Source: DASZBX01 sp035943635
Lineage (GTDB): Bacteria; Actinomycetota; Actinomycetes; Streptomycetales; Catenulisporaceae
Length of the DNA stretch: 64,000 nt
Assembly: GCA_035943635.1 (NCBI GenBank)
Contig: DASZBX010000061.1
Span: 62,001 to 126,000 of the forward strand
Reading direction: 5' to 3'
In this document: positions 36,568-46,081 of the stretch, piece by piece
Layout: each line of letters starts with the position of its first letter
How positions within the stretch are numbered: the stretch's first letter is position 1
Translations under genes and position numbers: made by a program
The notes under the pieces: model-generated
What the model was told of the DNA's origin: nothing
Seen by the model: only the letters and a program-made list of their open reading frames with translations
Database searches by the model: none

Positions 36568-38952
36568 ATGCAGCCGACCGCCGAGCAGCAGGCCGCGCGG
36601 GACGTCTTCGCCTCCGGCCGCGACCTGGCGTTGATAGCGGGCGCCGGGACGGGCAAGACGACGACGCTGATGCTCATGGGCGAGGCGACTGTCAAGCGCG
36701 GCCTGTACGTGGCCTTCAACAAGGCGGCCGCCGTGGACGCCGGGCGCCGGTTCGGCCGCAACGTCGAATGTCGCACGTCGCACTCGGTCGCCTACGACGC
36801 TGTGGGCCGAGAGTACAAAGACCGGCTGAACAATTCGCCGCACCGCCCGTCGAAGGAGACCGCGGCACTGCTCGGCCTGACCGAGGACCTCGACGTCGCC
36901 CCGACCCGGCTCACCCTCGCGCACCAGGCCCGTCTGGTCATGGGCATGGTCAAGACGTACTGCCATTCGGCCGACCCCGAGATCGCGGTCCGGCACATGG
37001 AACGGGTGAACGGACTCGACCCGGCCGCGCACGAGTTCGTCGCCGCCCACCTGCTGCCCTACGCGGTCCGAGCCTGGGCGGACATCCGCTCCCACGAGGG
37101 CGTGCTGAAATTCGGCCACGACCACTACGTGAAGATCTGGGGCCTGTCGAAGCCGCGACTGCCCGGCGACTTCATCCTGCTCGACGAGGCGCAGGACACG
37201 AATCCGGTGGTCGAGGAGGTGTTCCTCGCCCAGAGTGCGCAGCGGGTCTGCGTCGGCGATCCGGCCCAGCAGATCTACGCCTGGCGCAACGCGCGCGACG
37301 TGATGACCGGTTTCCCGGCCGAGCACCTCTACCTGACCGAGTCCTTCCGGTTCGGACAGCCGATCGCCGACGAGGCCAACCGGTGGCTCGTGCACGCCGG
37401 CTCCCCGATGCGGCTGCGCGGCAGGGGACCGGCCGACAGCCGGGTCGGGGCAGTCGAGCACCCGGACGCTGTGCTGTGCCGCGGCAACTCCGACTCCATG
37501 CAGGAGGTGCTCGACCACCTGGACCAGGGCACGCCGGTCGCCCTCACCGGTGGCGGCGGCGCCCTGCGCCGACTGGCCGAGGCGGCGATAGACCTCAAAG
37601 CCGGGCGGCACACCAGCCATCATGAGCTGTTCCTGTTCACAACCTGGGGCGAGGTGCAGGACTACGCAGAGAAGGATCGCGAGGCGCAGACTCTGCGCTC
37701 GATCGTGCACCTCATCGACTCCTTCGGCCCGGACACGATCATCGACGCGGTCGACCGGCTCTGCGCCGAGGAGGAGGCGAAGGTCATCGTGTCCACCGCG
37801 CACCGGGCCAAGGGCCGGGAGTGGGATACCGTCCGGATCGGCTCGGGATTCCGCCAGCCGTCCGTGGATGAGTTCGGTGTCGGCAGCCCGCTGCGCCAAG
37901 ACGAGGCGCGCCTGATCTACGTCGCGGTGACCCGGGCCCGGCATGTCCTGGACGATTCGTCCCTGTCCTGGCTCGACGGATACGAGAAGCGGATGTCGGG
38001 CGCCGGCCCCGCCGTCGATCGCCGCACGTTGATCGACCTGCCGTTGACCGGTCAGCTCAAATTCCCCGGCTCGCCCGTCTCCGAATTCATGGCCGAGCAT
38101 CTGCCGCGCACCGGCCCGCTGTACGTGCAGTTCCTCAAATTCGCGGCCTCGCTGCCGTATCCGGTCCAGCCGCTCGAGGTCAGGTCCCCGGACTGGGCCG
38201 CGCTCGGCCACGCCGTCGACTTCCGGATCCGGCTGTCCCTCGGCAGCGGGTTCGGCCCGGCCGTGTCACACGGGGTCACGAACATCGGCAGCCCGCTGCC
38301 GCTGCCGGGCGCGCCCGATCGGGAGACCAGGGCCGCGTTGTTCAAGGCCGGGAAGTTCCTGCAGGCCTCCGTCGACTGGCACTTCATCTCGCCCGGCCGG
38401 TTCGACGAGGAGGAACTCAGCCGGCTGTGCTTCGTGGCGGCCTACTACGAGGACCTCTACCGCAGCGGCGGGATCCGGACGGGAAGCATGTTCGACCAGG
38501 CGAAGCCGACCACGACTCTCACCGAGCTGACCGAGGCGGTCCCGGCGTACGCGGTCGAGGACCTGGCCAGGCAGCTAGCCCTGGCCGACGAGCCCTTCCG
38601 CGACCTGCGCGCGCTGCCGGAGCACGCCAAGATCTGCGGCCCGGTCTTCGAAGGCAGCGCCGACCTCGGCGGCGCCGACGCCGATTTCATCCTCGACGGC
38701 CTGCTGCTCGACTGCAAAGCCACACGCAACCCGCGCCGACTCGGCCGCGCGGAGCTCCACCAGCTGGCCGGATATCTCCTTCTCGACTACAGCGACCACT
38801 ACGGCATCGACCGGGTCGGCCTGTACCTCTCCCGCCAGGGCGGGATGATCACCTGGCCGGTCGACGAGTTCCTCCACTCGCTCGGGGCCACGATGCCGCT
38901 GGACCGCTTGCGAGGAGCGTTGCGGCGGCATCTGCGCAACGCCTCGCGCTGA
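36568..38952 (+). CDS. SF1 (UvrD/PcrA-like) helicase fused to a PD-(D/E)XK-type nuclease domain
   Basis: 794 residues. N-terminal SF1A helicase: Q-motif TAEQQAARD, Walker A AGAGTGKTTT (24-32), SHSVAYDAVG (motif Ic), motif II LLDEAQDTNP (about 206), GDPAQQIYAWRNA (motif III), and motif V/VI TAHRAKGREWDTVRIG and IYVAVTRARHVL (about 452). The region about 500-690 is unassigned. The C-terminal ~110 residues contain GADADFILDGLLLDCKA (about 700-716) and ELHQLAGYLLLDYSD (about 728), fitting the D, D-x-K and Q of a PD-(D/E)XK nuclease. Single-chain helicase-nucleases act in DNA repair or phage defence. It borders an accessory region, which suits either role. The nuclease call is by motif only. Confidence 0.85.
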   Translation: MQPTAEQQAARDVFASGRDLALIAGAGTGKTTTLMLMGEATVKRGLYVAFNKAAAVDAGRRFGRNVECRTSHSVAYDAVGREYKDRLNNSPHRPSKETAALLGLTEDLDVAPTRLTLAHQARLVMGMVKTYCHSADPEIAVRHMERVNGLDPAAHEFVAAHLLPYAVRAWADIRSHEGVLKFGHDHYVKIWGLSKPRLPGDFILLDEAQDTNPVVEEVFLAQSAQRVCVGDPAQQIYAWRNARDVMTGFPAEHLYLTESFRFGQPIADEANRWLVHAGSPMRLRGRGPADSRVGAVEHPDAVLCRGNSDSMQEVLDHLDQGTPVALTGGGGALRRLAEAAIDLKAGRHTSHHELFLFTTWGEVQDYAEKDREAQTLRSIVHLIDSFGPDTIIDAVDRLCAEEEAKVIVSTAHRAKGREWDTVRIGSGFRQPSVDEFGVGSPLRQDEARLIYVAVTRARHVLDDSSLSWLDGYEKRMSGAGPAVDRRTLIDLPLTGQLKFPGSPVSEFMAEHLPRTGPLYVQFLKFAASLPYPVQPLEVRSPDWAALGHAVDFRIRLSLGSGFGPAVSHGVTNIGSPLPLPGAPDRETRAALFKAGKFLQASVDWHFISPGRFDEEELSRLCFVAAYYEDLYRSGGIRTGSMFDQAKPTTTLTELTEAVPAYAVEDLARQLALADEPFRDLRALPEHAKICGPVFEGSADLGGADADFILDGLLLDCKATRNPRRLGRAELHQLAGYLLLDYSDHYGIDRVGLYLSRQGGMITWPVDEFLHSLGATMPLDRLRGALRRHLRNASR

Positions 38953-39213
38953 GGGGCGGGCGATCTGATGTCAGCTTTCTGTCGCGCCCTTGTCGCGATG
39001 AAGCGTTCAACAGCTCGGAGGCCCAATCCGTATATTTTACGCCGTTCTGAACAGCTGGTTCTTGCCGGTAGCTCAATATTGGTCGTGCATCGGTCACAAG
39101 TCTCCTGGCAATTGTGGCTTGGTCTGACCGTGCAGAAAGATCATGAAACGTGCCGACGCACACACCCCGACAGAGCCGCTCATGGTCCAGCCCACGTCGC
39201 GAGTTCTTGCGGC
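38953..39213. other. Intergenic region, lower GC, holding a 17-bp repeat
   Basis: 261 bases between the convergent helicase and kinase genes. It is visibly less GC-rich (for example TATATTTTACG at about 39031) than the flanks and has no convincing gene. The only structure seen is the heptamer-type repeat at 38980-38996. Confidence 0.5.
38980..38996. repeat. 17-bp direct repeat, copy 1
   Basis: TGTCGCGCCCTTGTCGC, identical to 46065-46081, 7.1 kb away in the same orientation. Internally it is itself a heptamer direct repeat (TGTCGCG-CCCT-TGTCGC) with an 11-base period. Flanking bases differ between the copies. It may be a recombination footprint or a regulator site. Confidence 0.6.
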
Positions 39214-40980
39214 TCAGTGCGGCACCGGGACGCTCGACACGGTGATCGAGCCGTCGAAGAAATCGAAGCCGGAGCCAAGAACGTTGGCAAACGAGATCTT
39301 CAGCGAGGTCGCGGCCGCCGAGACTTGTTGTTCCAGAAGAATGGTGCCGGAGATCGTATCGTTTCCCGGTACGGTCTCGTTCCAGTTGGAGGCGAACGAC
39401 TGCGCCTGGTAGGTCACGCCCTGATTGTCGATCGCGGTGAAGTTGCCGAATAGCGGGAGCGTGATCGAATTCTGATCGGTAGACGTCGCCTTCACATACA
39501 AGGTGACCATTCCGTCGTCGTTCTCGACCTTGGTCACCGTAAGCACCAGGGTCTGCAAGGTCTTGGTCCAGGCCCCCGTGACGCTGAGCGGTCCTGGCGC
39601 CGGAGTCGGGGTCACGGCGAGGACCCCGGCCCCTGGTACACCACCGGTCTCGACCTGAGAGGTAACGCCGCTGAGCGGCTGAGCCGATGTGCCGGATGTG
39701 GACGGCTTCCCGAACTTCATCTCGGCGGTGACGGCCAGGGTGACGGTGAGCGCGAGACTGATGCTGACGGTCAGAGCGACCGGCCGCTTGCGGCGCTGTT
39801 TCGACGGCTGCGGCGGCACAGGTGCGGGCGGCCAGCCTGTCCAGGAGGGGTATGGCGCTTGTGGCGGCGTGGTCGGCGCACCGGGGGTGGCTCGTGCCCC
39901 ATACGTGGGATCCCAACCGGTGGGCGTCGCATCGCGCGGACCGGTCTGCCAGGATGCGTGAGGTCCTGGGATCGGTTGCCCGGGTTGAGATCTCCCCGCC
40001 TCGCCGACCGGCACCGATGGAATTGCGGGGGGCCACACCGGCGCCTGTACCGGCGCCGGCGATGGCGCCGACAATCCTGCTTTCGCCGCGCCCGCGCGCG
40101 CTGTGTCGTAGTCTCCCAGCGAGGCGCGCAGCGGCCCTGGCAGAAACCAGTCTGGCGAATCCGGACCACGCAGCCGGCGCACCTGGTCGATCACCTCGGC
40201 CAAAGCTGGCCGGTCAGCCGGGTCCCGGGCCATGCAGAGTTCAACGATGCCCCGTAACGGCTGTGGGCAGTCGGCCAGGTCCGGGTCCTTCGCCGCGATC
40301 CGGTACTGGACCGTGATCGCCGTGGCGGCCGTGTAGGCGGCCCGGCCCATGGCGACGAAAGCGGTCAGATGGCCGAGGGCGAAGATGTCGGTGGCCGGAC
40401 CGACCGGATCACCGGTCACCTGCTCCGGAGCCAGGAAGACAGGCGTGCCGAGCACCGAGCCGACCGTGGTCAACTGGCCGGCGGTGGGCTCATAAGCCAC
40501 TCCGAAATCGATCACCCGCGGCCCGTCCGCGGCCAGCAGTACGTTGCCCGGTTTCAGATCGCGATGCACCAGCCCGGCCGAGTGCACCGCGGCCACCCCC
40601 TCGGCGACCGCGCCGAACAGCCGCAGCACCAGATCGGCCGACAACGGGCCCGACTCGACCACCACCTCGTGCAAGCTGGGACCGGGCACATACGCAGTGG
40701 CCAGCCAGGGCCGCTCGGCCTCGGCGTCCGCGCCGACAACCGGGGCGGTGTAAAGGCTGTCAACACGCCGGGCTGCGGCGATCTCACGCCGGAACCGTTC
40801 GCGGAACTCAGGGTCGGCGGCCAACTCCGGCCGGATCACCTTCACCGCCACCGCCCGGCCACCCGGTGTGAAAGACAGGTAGACCCGGCCCATTCCGCCC
40901 CGGCCGATCAGGGCCCGCAGTTCGAAATCCGCCACCGAGCGCGGATCGCCCGGTTCCAGTGGGAGAAATCTTGCGACCAT
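39214..40980 (-). CDS. Transmembrane Ser/Thr protein kinase
   Basis: 588 residues. Cytoplasmic kinase domain (about 18-280): P-loop LIGRGGMGRVYLS, AVKVI lysine, catalytic VHRDLKPGNVLL, VIDFGVAYE (DFG) and the GTPVFLAPEQVTG activation segment. A Pro/Gly/Ala-rich juxtamembrane linker (about 290-395) precedes a basic stop and one helix (RPVALTVSISLALTVTLAV). The outer domain (about 450-588) is beta-rich, with LVLTVTKVENDDGMVTLYVK and ATSLKISFANVLGSGFDFFD, similar to the extracellular DUF4352-like immunoglobulin folds. There are no PASTA repeats. Targets are unknown; the nearest neighbours are a two-component system and an exporter. Confidence 0.92.
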   Translation of the reverse strand: MVARFLPLEPGDPRSVADFELRALIGRGGMGRVYLSFTPGGRAVAVKVIRPELAADPEFRERFRREIAAARRVDSLYTAPVVGADAEAERPWLATAYVPGPSLHEVVVESGPLSADLVLRLFGAVAEGVAAVHSAGLVHRDLKPGNVLLAADGPRVIDFGVAYEPTAGQLTTVGSVLGTPVFLAPEQVTGDPVGPATDIFALGHLTAFVAMGRAAYTAATAITVQYRIAAKDPDLADCPQPLRGIVELCMARDPADRPALAEVIDQVRRLRGPDSPDWFLPGPLRASLGDYDTARAGAAKAGLSAPSPAPVQAPVWPPAIPSVPVGEAGRSQPGQPIPGPHASWQTGPRDATPTGWDPTYGARATPGAPTTPPQAPYPSWTGWPPAPVPPQPSKQRRKRPVALTVSISLALTVTLAVTAEMKFGKPSTSGTSAQPLSGVTSQVETGGVPGAGVLAVTPTPAPGPLSVTGAWTKTLQTLVLTVTKVENDDGMVTLYVKATSTDQNSITLPLFGNFTAIDNQGVTYQAQSFASNWNETVPGNDTISGTILLEQQVSAAATSLKISFANVLGSGFDFFDGSITVSSVPVPH

Positions 40981-41685
40981 CAGCAGTCTCCGATCGGTTT
41001 CGCCCCCGGCGCGATCCGCGCCGCCCCACCTGACCCTTACCAGCCCGACGCAATCAAGCTCGTCGTGCCCCTAGCAAAAGCGCCACCCTACTGCCACAAA
41101 GCAGTCTCACGCCGCTACATTCAATAGGCCCGATGCGACGCGCAACCCTGATACATGTAAGTGTAGTGGCTATACAGCCAACGGGTGTTGCGATGCACTA
41201 GATTTTTTACGGCCGCGGCCAGGCGGCTGTACAACTCTTGGCCTATTCGCCGGGCCTTAATAGTCCGTCATCGAAAAAGCCGTCTGCCTTATCCAGGAAC
41301 ACCTCCACCACATCAAGACCCTGCCCACCACCAACCCCAACCACCGGCACGACTTCGTCCTCCACGCCCACGGCGACGCCCAGAAGACACTCCACCTTGC
41401 CTTCCTCCCCTTCGCTCTTGGCCCTGTCAGCAAGAGTGTGATTCTGCTGGTCAGTGTGGTTGTGGTGGTGGACTGGAAGTCCATCGTGAGGGTTGTGACG
41501 AGTCGTATGTGCCCTGTTGGGGTTTGCTCGGCTGACTGGTTTCGACCTCCGAGACTGGTGGCGTGCAATCCCTCGGCAGCCGGTAAGGCTCGCGGGGCAT
41601 GGAGCCGGGACTCATACCTATGTAGGGGGTCGGATCATCCCGTGGTCACATGTCGCCCGGGACCTCGGGCGTGCATACTGACCGC
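40981..41685. other. Long gene-poor region between kinase and histidine kinase
   Basis: 705 bases without a supportable gene. GC content is lower than average at 41090-41240. A near-palindrome TGGCT-ATAC-AGCCA lies at 41167-41180. From about 41266 one plus-strand frame is open to 41698 (VIEKAVCLIQEHLHHIKTL...), but it has a stop just before, no start codon until 41438 and no recognisable family. It may be a decayed gene fragment. The promoters of both flanking genes must lie here. Confidence 0.4.
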
Positions 41686-43011
41686 ATGCGTGCCTTGACC
41701 GCGTTACCGTTCGGCAGACAGGCCGGTGGACCAGTAGGCCGATCTGCTGGCCGGCCCGCCGGTCAGTCCGTCTCCCCGGCCTGGCCCGGGGTTCTGGTCG
41801 GCCGGGCCGAGGTGGCACTCGGCGCGCTTTATCGCAGTCGGCGCGGGGCAGCCGGTGACGGCGTGCTGCTGGGCTCTGCCGCGCTGCTCTTCCTCGGCCA
41901 TCCGCAGACGATGGCCGTGCTGCTCGTGGCCCCGCTGTCTCTGCTGGGCACGGTTCCGCTCGTGCTGGCCAGACGGGCACCGCTGACCGCGCTGGCCACG
42001 GTGCTCGTGGTCAACTCGGTGTTCATCGTGTTCGGGCGGCTGTCCTGGCCGATCCTGGGCGTGGTGTGCTGGCTGACGGCGCTGGCTCTGTGCCCGATCC
42101 TGCTATCCCGCCGCGCCGCGTTGGTAGCCTTCGGCACGAGCGAGGCCGTGGTACTCTGCGCGGCGATCGCGTCCACTCCGGGTAACTACACCCCCTGGGA
42201 CGCCACCCTCGCCGAATTCCTGGCCGTGATCACCGCCTGGGGTATCGGCGAAAGCCTGCGGGCGCGTCGGCGCTCGGCCGCCGAGCGGAGCACCGCTCAC
42301 GCACTCGTGCTGCGGCTGCGCGAACGGGACGCGGCGGCCCGCGAACGGGCGGCGATCGCCCGCGAGCTGCACGACGTGATCGCCCACCACATCTCGCTGA
42401 TCGCGGTCCGGGCCGGGACCGCGCCCTACAGCCAGCCGGGACTGCCCGAGCCGGCCCGAGCCGCGTTCGAGGAGATCGCCGGGCAGGCCCGCACCGCGCT
42501 GTCCGAGCTGCGCACCGTGCTCGGCGTGCTGCGGGCCGAGGCTGGCGCCGCCGAGCACTCCCCGCAGCCGTGCCTGGCCGATCTGCCGGACCTGGCCCGC
42601 CGGATGCGCGACGCCGGGACCGAGGTGTCGGTCACCGTGCGAGGCCGGGTGCGAGCGCTGGCCGGCTCGGTCGAACTGTGCGGTTACCGGATCATCCAGG
42701 AATCGCTGACGAACACCGGCCGCCACGCGCCGGGCAGCCGGGCGTGCGTGGACATCGATTATCGGGACGAGCAGCTCGTCGTCACGGTCCACGACGACGG
42801 TGCCGGGCGGCCGACGGCCAACGAATGTCCCACTGTCGGCGAGAGCGGATTCGGTCTGATCGGCATGCGCGAGCGCGTCGCGATGCTGCACGGGACCATG
42901 GCTGCCGGCCCCGACCCGGACGGCGGCTTCCGCGTCACCGCGCAACTGCCGCTGGTTCCGGCCGCGACTGCCGACCTCAACGGCCCCGAGTGTGCAGGTG
43001 AGGCCGGATGA
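41686..43011 (+). CDS. NarL-type sensor histidine kinase
   Basis: 441 residues from the ATG at 41686 (MRALTALPFGRQ); an upstream ATG at 41650 would add 12 residues. Five to six hydrophobic helices (about 50-190) form a membrane sensor without a large outer domain. The HisKA_3 phosphoacceptor is ERAAIARELHDVIAHHISLI, followed by a HATPase domain with QESLTNTGRHAPG (N-box), VTVHDDGAG and GFGLIGMRERVAML. It overlaps its response regulator by ATGA, and an ABC exporter follows, a common layout for cell-envelope stress or antibiotic sensing. Confidence 0.93.
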   Translation: MRALTALPFGRQAGGPVGRSAGRPAGQSVSPAWPGVLVGRAEVALGALYRSRRGAAGDGVLLGSAALLFLGHPQTMAVLLVAPLSLLGTVPLVLARRAPLTALATVLVVNSVFIVFGRLSWPILGVVCWLTALALCPILLSRRAALVAFGTSEAVVLCAAIASTPGNYTPWDATLAEFLAVITAWGIGESLRARRRSAAERSTAHALVLRLRERDAAARERAAIARELHDVIAHHISLIAVRAGTAPYSQPGLPEPARAAFEEIAGQARTALSELRTVLGVLRAEAGAAEHSPQPCLADLPDLARRMRDAGTEVSVTVRGRVRALAGSVELCGYRIIQESLTNTGRHAPGSRACVDIDYRDEQLVVTVHDDGAGRPTANECPTVGESGFGLIGMRERVAMLHGTMAAGPDPDGGFRVTAQLPLVPAATADLNGPECAGEAG

Positions 43012-43706
43012 GCACGCCCGACCGCCCCCTCCGGGTAATGATCGCCGACGACCAGGCAGTGGTGCGGATCGGCTTCACCGCCCTGCTCGACTCGCAACCG
43101 GACCTGCAGGTGGTCGGCGATGCCGGCGATGGACGCGAGGCGGTCCGGCTGGCCGGGCAGCTGCACCCGGACGTGGTGCTGATGGACATCCGGATGCCGG
43201 TGCTCGGCGGCATCGAGGCGACCGGCCTGCTGCGGGTCCAGAGCCCGGACGTCAAAGTGCTCATCCTCACCACTTTCGACCTCGACGACTACGTCTACGA
43301 CGCCCTGCGCGCGGGCGCCAGCGGTTTCCTGCTCAAGGACGCCACCCCGGAGCAGATCCTGGAGGCGGTCCGCGTGGTCGGCGCCGGGGACGCCCTGCTC
43401 GCCCCGGCGCTGACCCGGCGGCTGATCGAACAGTTCGCCGGCCGGGCCAGGTTGCTGGCCCCGCCGGAACTCGTTCGGCTGACCCCGCGCGAGCAACAGG
43501 TAATGATGTTGGTGGCCCGGGGCCTGGCCAACGCCGAGATCGCCGGGCAGCTGCACCTGGCCGAGCAGACCGTCAAGACCCACGTCAGCGCGGTGCTGGC
43601 GAAACTCGGGCTGCGCGACCGGGTCCAACTGGTCGTCCTGGCCTACGAGTCCGGCCTGGTCACCCCGGGCGAGGGCGGAGCCTTGCGGCGAGCCGTGAGT
43701 GGATGA
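43008..43706 (+). CDS. NarL/FixJ-family response regulator
   Basis: 232 residues, ATG in an ATGA overlap with the kinase gene. Receiver domain with acidic pair (IADDQ) and phosphoacceptor Asp in DVVLMDIRMPVLGG; switch residue TTFDLDDY and Lys in GFLLKDATPEQ. The LuxR-type HTH is LTPREQQVMMLVARGLANAE with VKTHVSAVLAKLGLRDRVQL. It probably controls the ABC transporter genes 148 bases downstream. Length and domains are complete. Confidence 0.95.
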   Translation: MSTPDRPLRVMIADDQAVVRIGFTALLDSQPDLQVVGDAGDGREAVRLAGQLHPDVVLMDIRMPVLGGIEATGLLRVQSPDVKVLILTTFDLDDYVYDALRAGASGFLLKDATPEQILEAVRVVGAGDALLAPALTRRLIEQFAGRARLLAPPELVRLTPREQQVMMLVARGLANAEIAGQLHLAEQTVKTHVSAVLAKLGLRDRVQLVVLAYESGLVTPGEGGALRRAVSG

Positions 43707-43854
43707 CGGGCCGATAACGGGCGTGTAGCCGACCTCACTCCGAAGTATGAGAAAAACCCGCCTGATCGGGTACCGCCGGGCGAGGCGGCGACCGGCGGCC
43801 CGGCCATAGCGTCGAGACCATGAAAACCAGCCATCGAGTACTACGGGGCCTGCG

Positions 43855-44802
43855 ATGATCGAGGCTCGCGCGCTCACCAAGCGATACGGCTCCACGACCG
43901 CTGTGGACGACCTCTCCTTCACAGTGGTCCCGGGCCGGGTGACCGGATTCCTGGGCCCCAACGGAGCGGGCAAGTCCACCACCATGCGGATGATCGTCGG
44001 CCTGGACCGGCCCACCTCGGGCACGGTGACCGTCAATGGAGAACCCTTCCAGGGCCTGGGCCGCGCCCTTGACGAAGTCGGCGCGCTCCTCGACGCCCGC
44101 GCCTGGCACGGTGGCCGCAGCGCCTATCACCACCTGCTCTGCCTTGCCCAGAGCAACGGCATCGGCCGCGGCCGGGTCCAGGAGGTGCTCGGGCTGGTGG
44201 GCCTGAGCGAGGTGGCCGGCAAACGGGCAGGCGCGTTCTCGCTGGGCATGGGCCAGCGCCTGGGCCTGGCCGCCGCACTGCTGGGCGACCCGGGAGTGGT
44301 CATCTGCGACGAGCCGGTCAACGGCCTGGACCCGGACGGTATCTCCTGGATCCGCGCCCTGCTGCGCTCACTGGCCGCCGAGGGGCGCACGATCCTGGTC
44401 TCCAGCCACCTGATGAGCGAGATGGCGCAGACCGCCGACCACCTGATCGTGATCGGCAAGGGCCGACTGCTCGCCGACGCGAGCATGGCCGAGGTCATCG
44501 CCGCCGGCCCGGCCGGGCACACCGTACTGCGCACCCCTCAACCCGAGGAGTTCACCCGGGCGCTGCGCGGCCGCTCGGCTCGGGTCGAGGCGGGCATCGA
44601 CCCCGAAGAGCTCTTGGTCCACGGCTTGGAATGCGCCGCCGTCGGCGATCTCGGCGCAGCGCTGGGCCTGACCGTGCACGGTCTGGCAGCACAAAACCCC
44701 TCCCTGGAGGACGCCTATCTCGAACTCACCCGCGAGAGCGTCGAATACCGTATCTCCCGCGGACACGAGACCGGACCGAACGATTCAGGAGCCCGCAGAT
44801 GA
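43855..44802 (+). CDS. ABC transporter ATP-binding protein (exporter)
   Basis: 315 residues. Walker A GPNGAGKSTTMRM, signature AFSLGMGQRLGLAAALL, Walker B VVICDEPVNGLDP and H-loop LVSSHLMSEMAQ are all intact. It resembles the ATPases of bacitracin/lantibiotic-type exporters (BcrA/NatA). The C-terminal part ends LEDAYLELTRESVEYR. It overlaps the permease gene by ATGA. Its position after a two-component system suggests induced export or immunity. Confidence 0.93.
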   Translation: MIEARALTKRYGSTTAVDDLSFTVVPGRVTGFLGPNGAGKSTTMRMIVGLDRPTSGTVTVNGEPFQGLGRALDEVGALLDARAWHGGRSAYHHLLCLAQSNGIGRGRVQEVLGLVGLSEVAGKRAGAFSLGMGQRLGLAAALLGDPGVVICDEPVNGLDPDGISWIRALLRSLAAEGRTILVSSHLMSEMAQTADHLIVIGKGRLLADASMAEVIAAGPAGHTVLRTPQPEEFTRALRGRSARVEAGIDPEELLVHGLECAAVGDLGAALGLTVHGLAAQNPSLEDAYLELTRESVEYRISRGHETGPNDSGARR

Positions 44803-45611
44803 CCGCCCCCGTACCCGCGCCCGCTTCCCGTATCCGCACCGTCGACTTCGCCGACCTTCTGAGCTCGGAATGGACCAGGCTACGCACCGTACGCTCGACG
44901 TACATCACGGCGCTCTTGGCCAGCGTGGGCACCGTGGTCATCGCGATCGCAATCTGCCTGCGCTACGTTCAGGAATACGACCAACTGAGCCCGGACGATC
45001 TCCAGAGCGACCTGACAAATTTCAGCCTCACCGGCGTGTACCTGGCCCAGGTCGCCCTCGGCGCGCTCGGTGTACTGGTGGTCTCCAGCGAGTACGGCAC
45101 CGGCATGATCCGGGCCACCTTCACCGCGGTGCCACAGCGCCGGCTCGTGCTCGCGGCCAGGGGCCTCGTACTGGCCTCCGCCACGGTGCTGCTCGGCGAG
45201 GTCAGCACCTTCACCGCCTTCAGCCTCGGCCAGACGATCCTTTCCAGTAAACACATCGGCACCTCGCTCGCCGACCCGGGAGTGCTGCGCGCCGTCGTCG
45301 GCGCCGGGCTCTACCTGTCCGCCACCGCGCTGCTCGGCTTCGGTCTCGGCGCGCTGCTCCGGCACACCGCCGGAGCCCTGTCAGCCTTCTTCGGCCTGCT
45401 ATACGCGCCCACCGCACTGATCGACCTGCTGCCCACCGACTGGCGCAACGACGTCATCAACTACATGCCGGTCAACGCCGGCAGCCAAATCATGACGGTC
45501 GTGCACACCGGCGGCGCACTCGGGGCCTGGACCGGCTTCGGAGTGTTCCTCTGCTACCCCGCCGCCGCCCTCATCGGCGCGCTCATCCTGGTCGAGCGGC
45601 GCGACGTCTGA
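44799..45611 (+). CDS. ABC-2 type exporter permease
   Basis: 270 residues, ATG in an ATGA overlap with the ATPase gene. Six hydrophobic helices; the coupling region SSEYGTGMIRATFTAVPQRR after helix 2 is typical of this permease group (EYxxGxIRxTLxxxPxR). N-terminal FADLLSSEWTRLRTVRSTY is the usual cytoplasmic start. Partner of the ATPase upstream; the substrate is unknown, with an antimicrobial compound the most common case. Confidence 0.9.
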   Translation: MTAPVPAPASRIRTVDFADLLSSEWTRLRTVRSTYITALLASVGTVVIAIAICLRYVQEYDQLSPDDLQSDLTNFSLTGVYLAQVALGALGVLVVSSEYGTGMIRATFTAVPQRRLVLAARGLVLASATVLLGEVSTFTAFSLGQTILSSKHIGTSLADPGVLRAVVGAGLYLSATALLGFGLGALLRHTAGALSAFFGLLYAPTALIDLLPTDWRNDVINYMPVNAGSQIMTVVHTGGALGAWTGFGVFLCYPAAALIGALILVERRDV

Positions 45612-45883
45612 CTCGGCGCCCCCCACACCGGTCAACCCTCCCACGCAGGATCACTCCGCGACCGGCCCCCACCACCACACCGTGGCGTTTCCCCCTGTCA
45701 CGGTCCACCCGCGCCTTGGCACACGACAACGGCACCCCGACCATAGCCCTGAGCCGACCCTCTCAGAACCCGAACCACCCGAACCACCCGAACCACCCGA
45801 ACCACCAAAGATCATTCCCCGCGCCCTCCCTGAAACATACGATCCACAGCCCCCTCGCTGCTCAGCGAGGTACCGGCGATGTT

Positions 45884-45908
45884 CTGTAAATCCATCGCAA
45901 AAAGCTAC
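45884..45908 (+). repeat. Displaced tRNA-Tyr fragment (anticodon loop to variable arm)
   Basis: CTGTAAATCCATCGC is identical to 15 bases of the tRNA-Tyr at 48362-48442 (anticodon GTA included), then AAAAAGCTAC against GAAAGCTAC. The two copies are in opposite orientation. It is too short for a tRNA. It may be an old attachment-site remnant moved by inversion. Confidence 0.55.
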
Positions 45909-46064
45909 GTAAAGCAGCCTTGAACAGCCACAATGCGACAGCCTATGACCCTTGGTCGTGATGGGCTTCAATGGGTTCGAGCTTAGGGGAGTTCAACCAT
46001 TATGGACTGTCCAATGTGCTGACCAGGCTCTGAAGCTCCCGCAGGATTCGCAGCCTCCATGCGT

Positions 46065-46081
46065 TGTCGCGCCCTTGTCGC
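46065..46081. repeat. 17-bp direct repeat, copy 2
   Basis: TGTCGCGCCCTTGTCGC, identical and co-oriented with 38980-38996. The following base is A here and G in copy 1, so the second heptamer reads TGTCGCA. It lies 127 bases upstream of xis. Confidence 0.6.

Noticed and set aside
45771..45806. CRISPR-like array
   Set aside because: Four contiguous 9-base units without spacers; a simple tandem repeat.
45651..45971. Minus-strand frame with a Gly-Gly-Ser repeat
   Set aside because: The repeat comes from the CGAACCACC tandem array; no ribosome site and no family.
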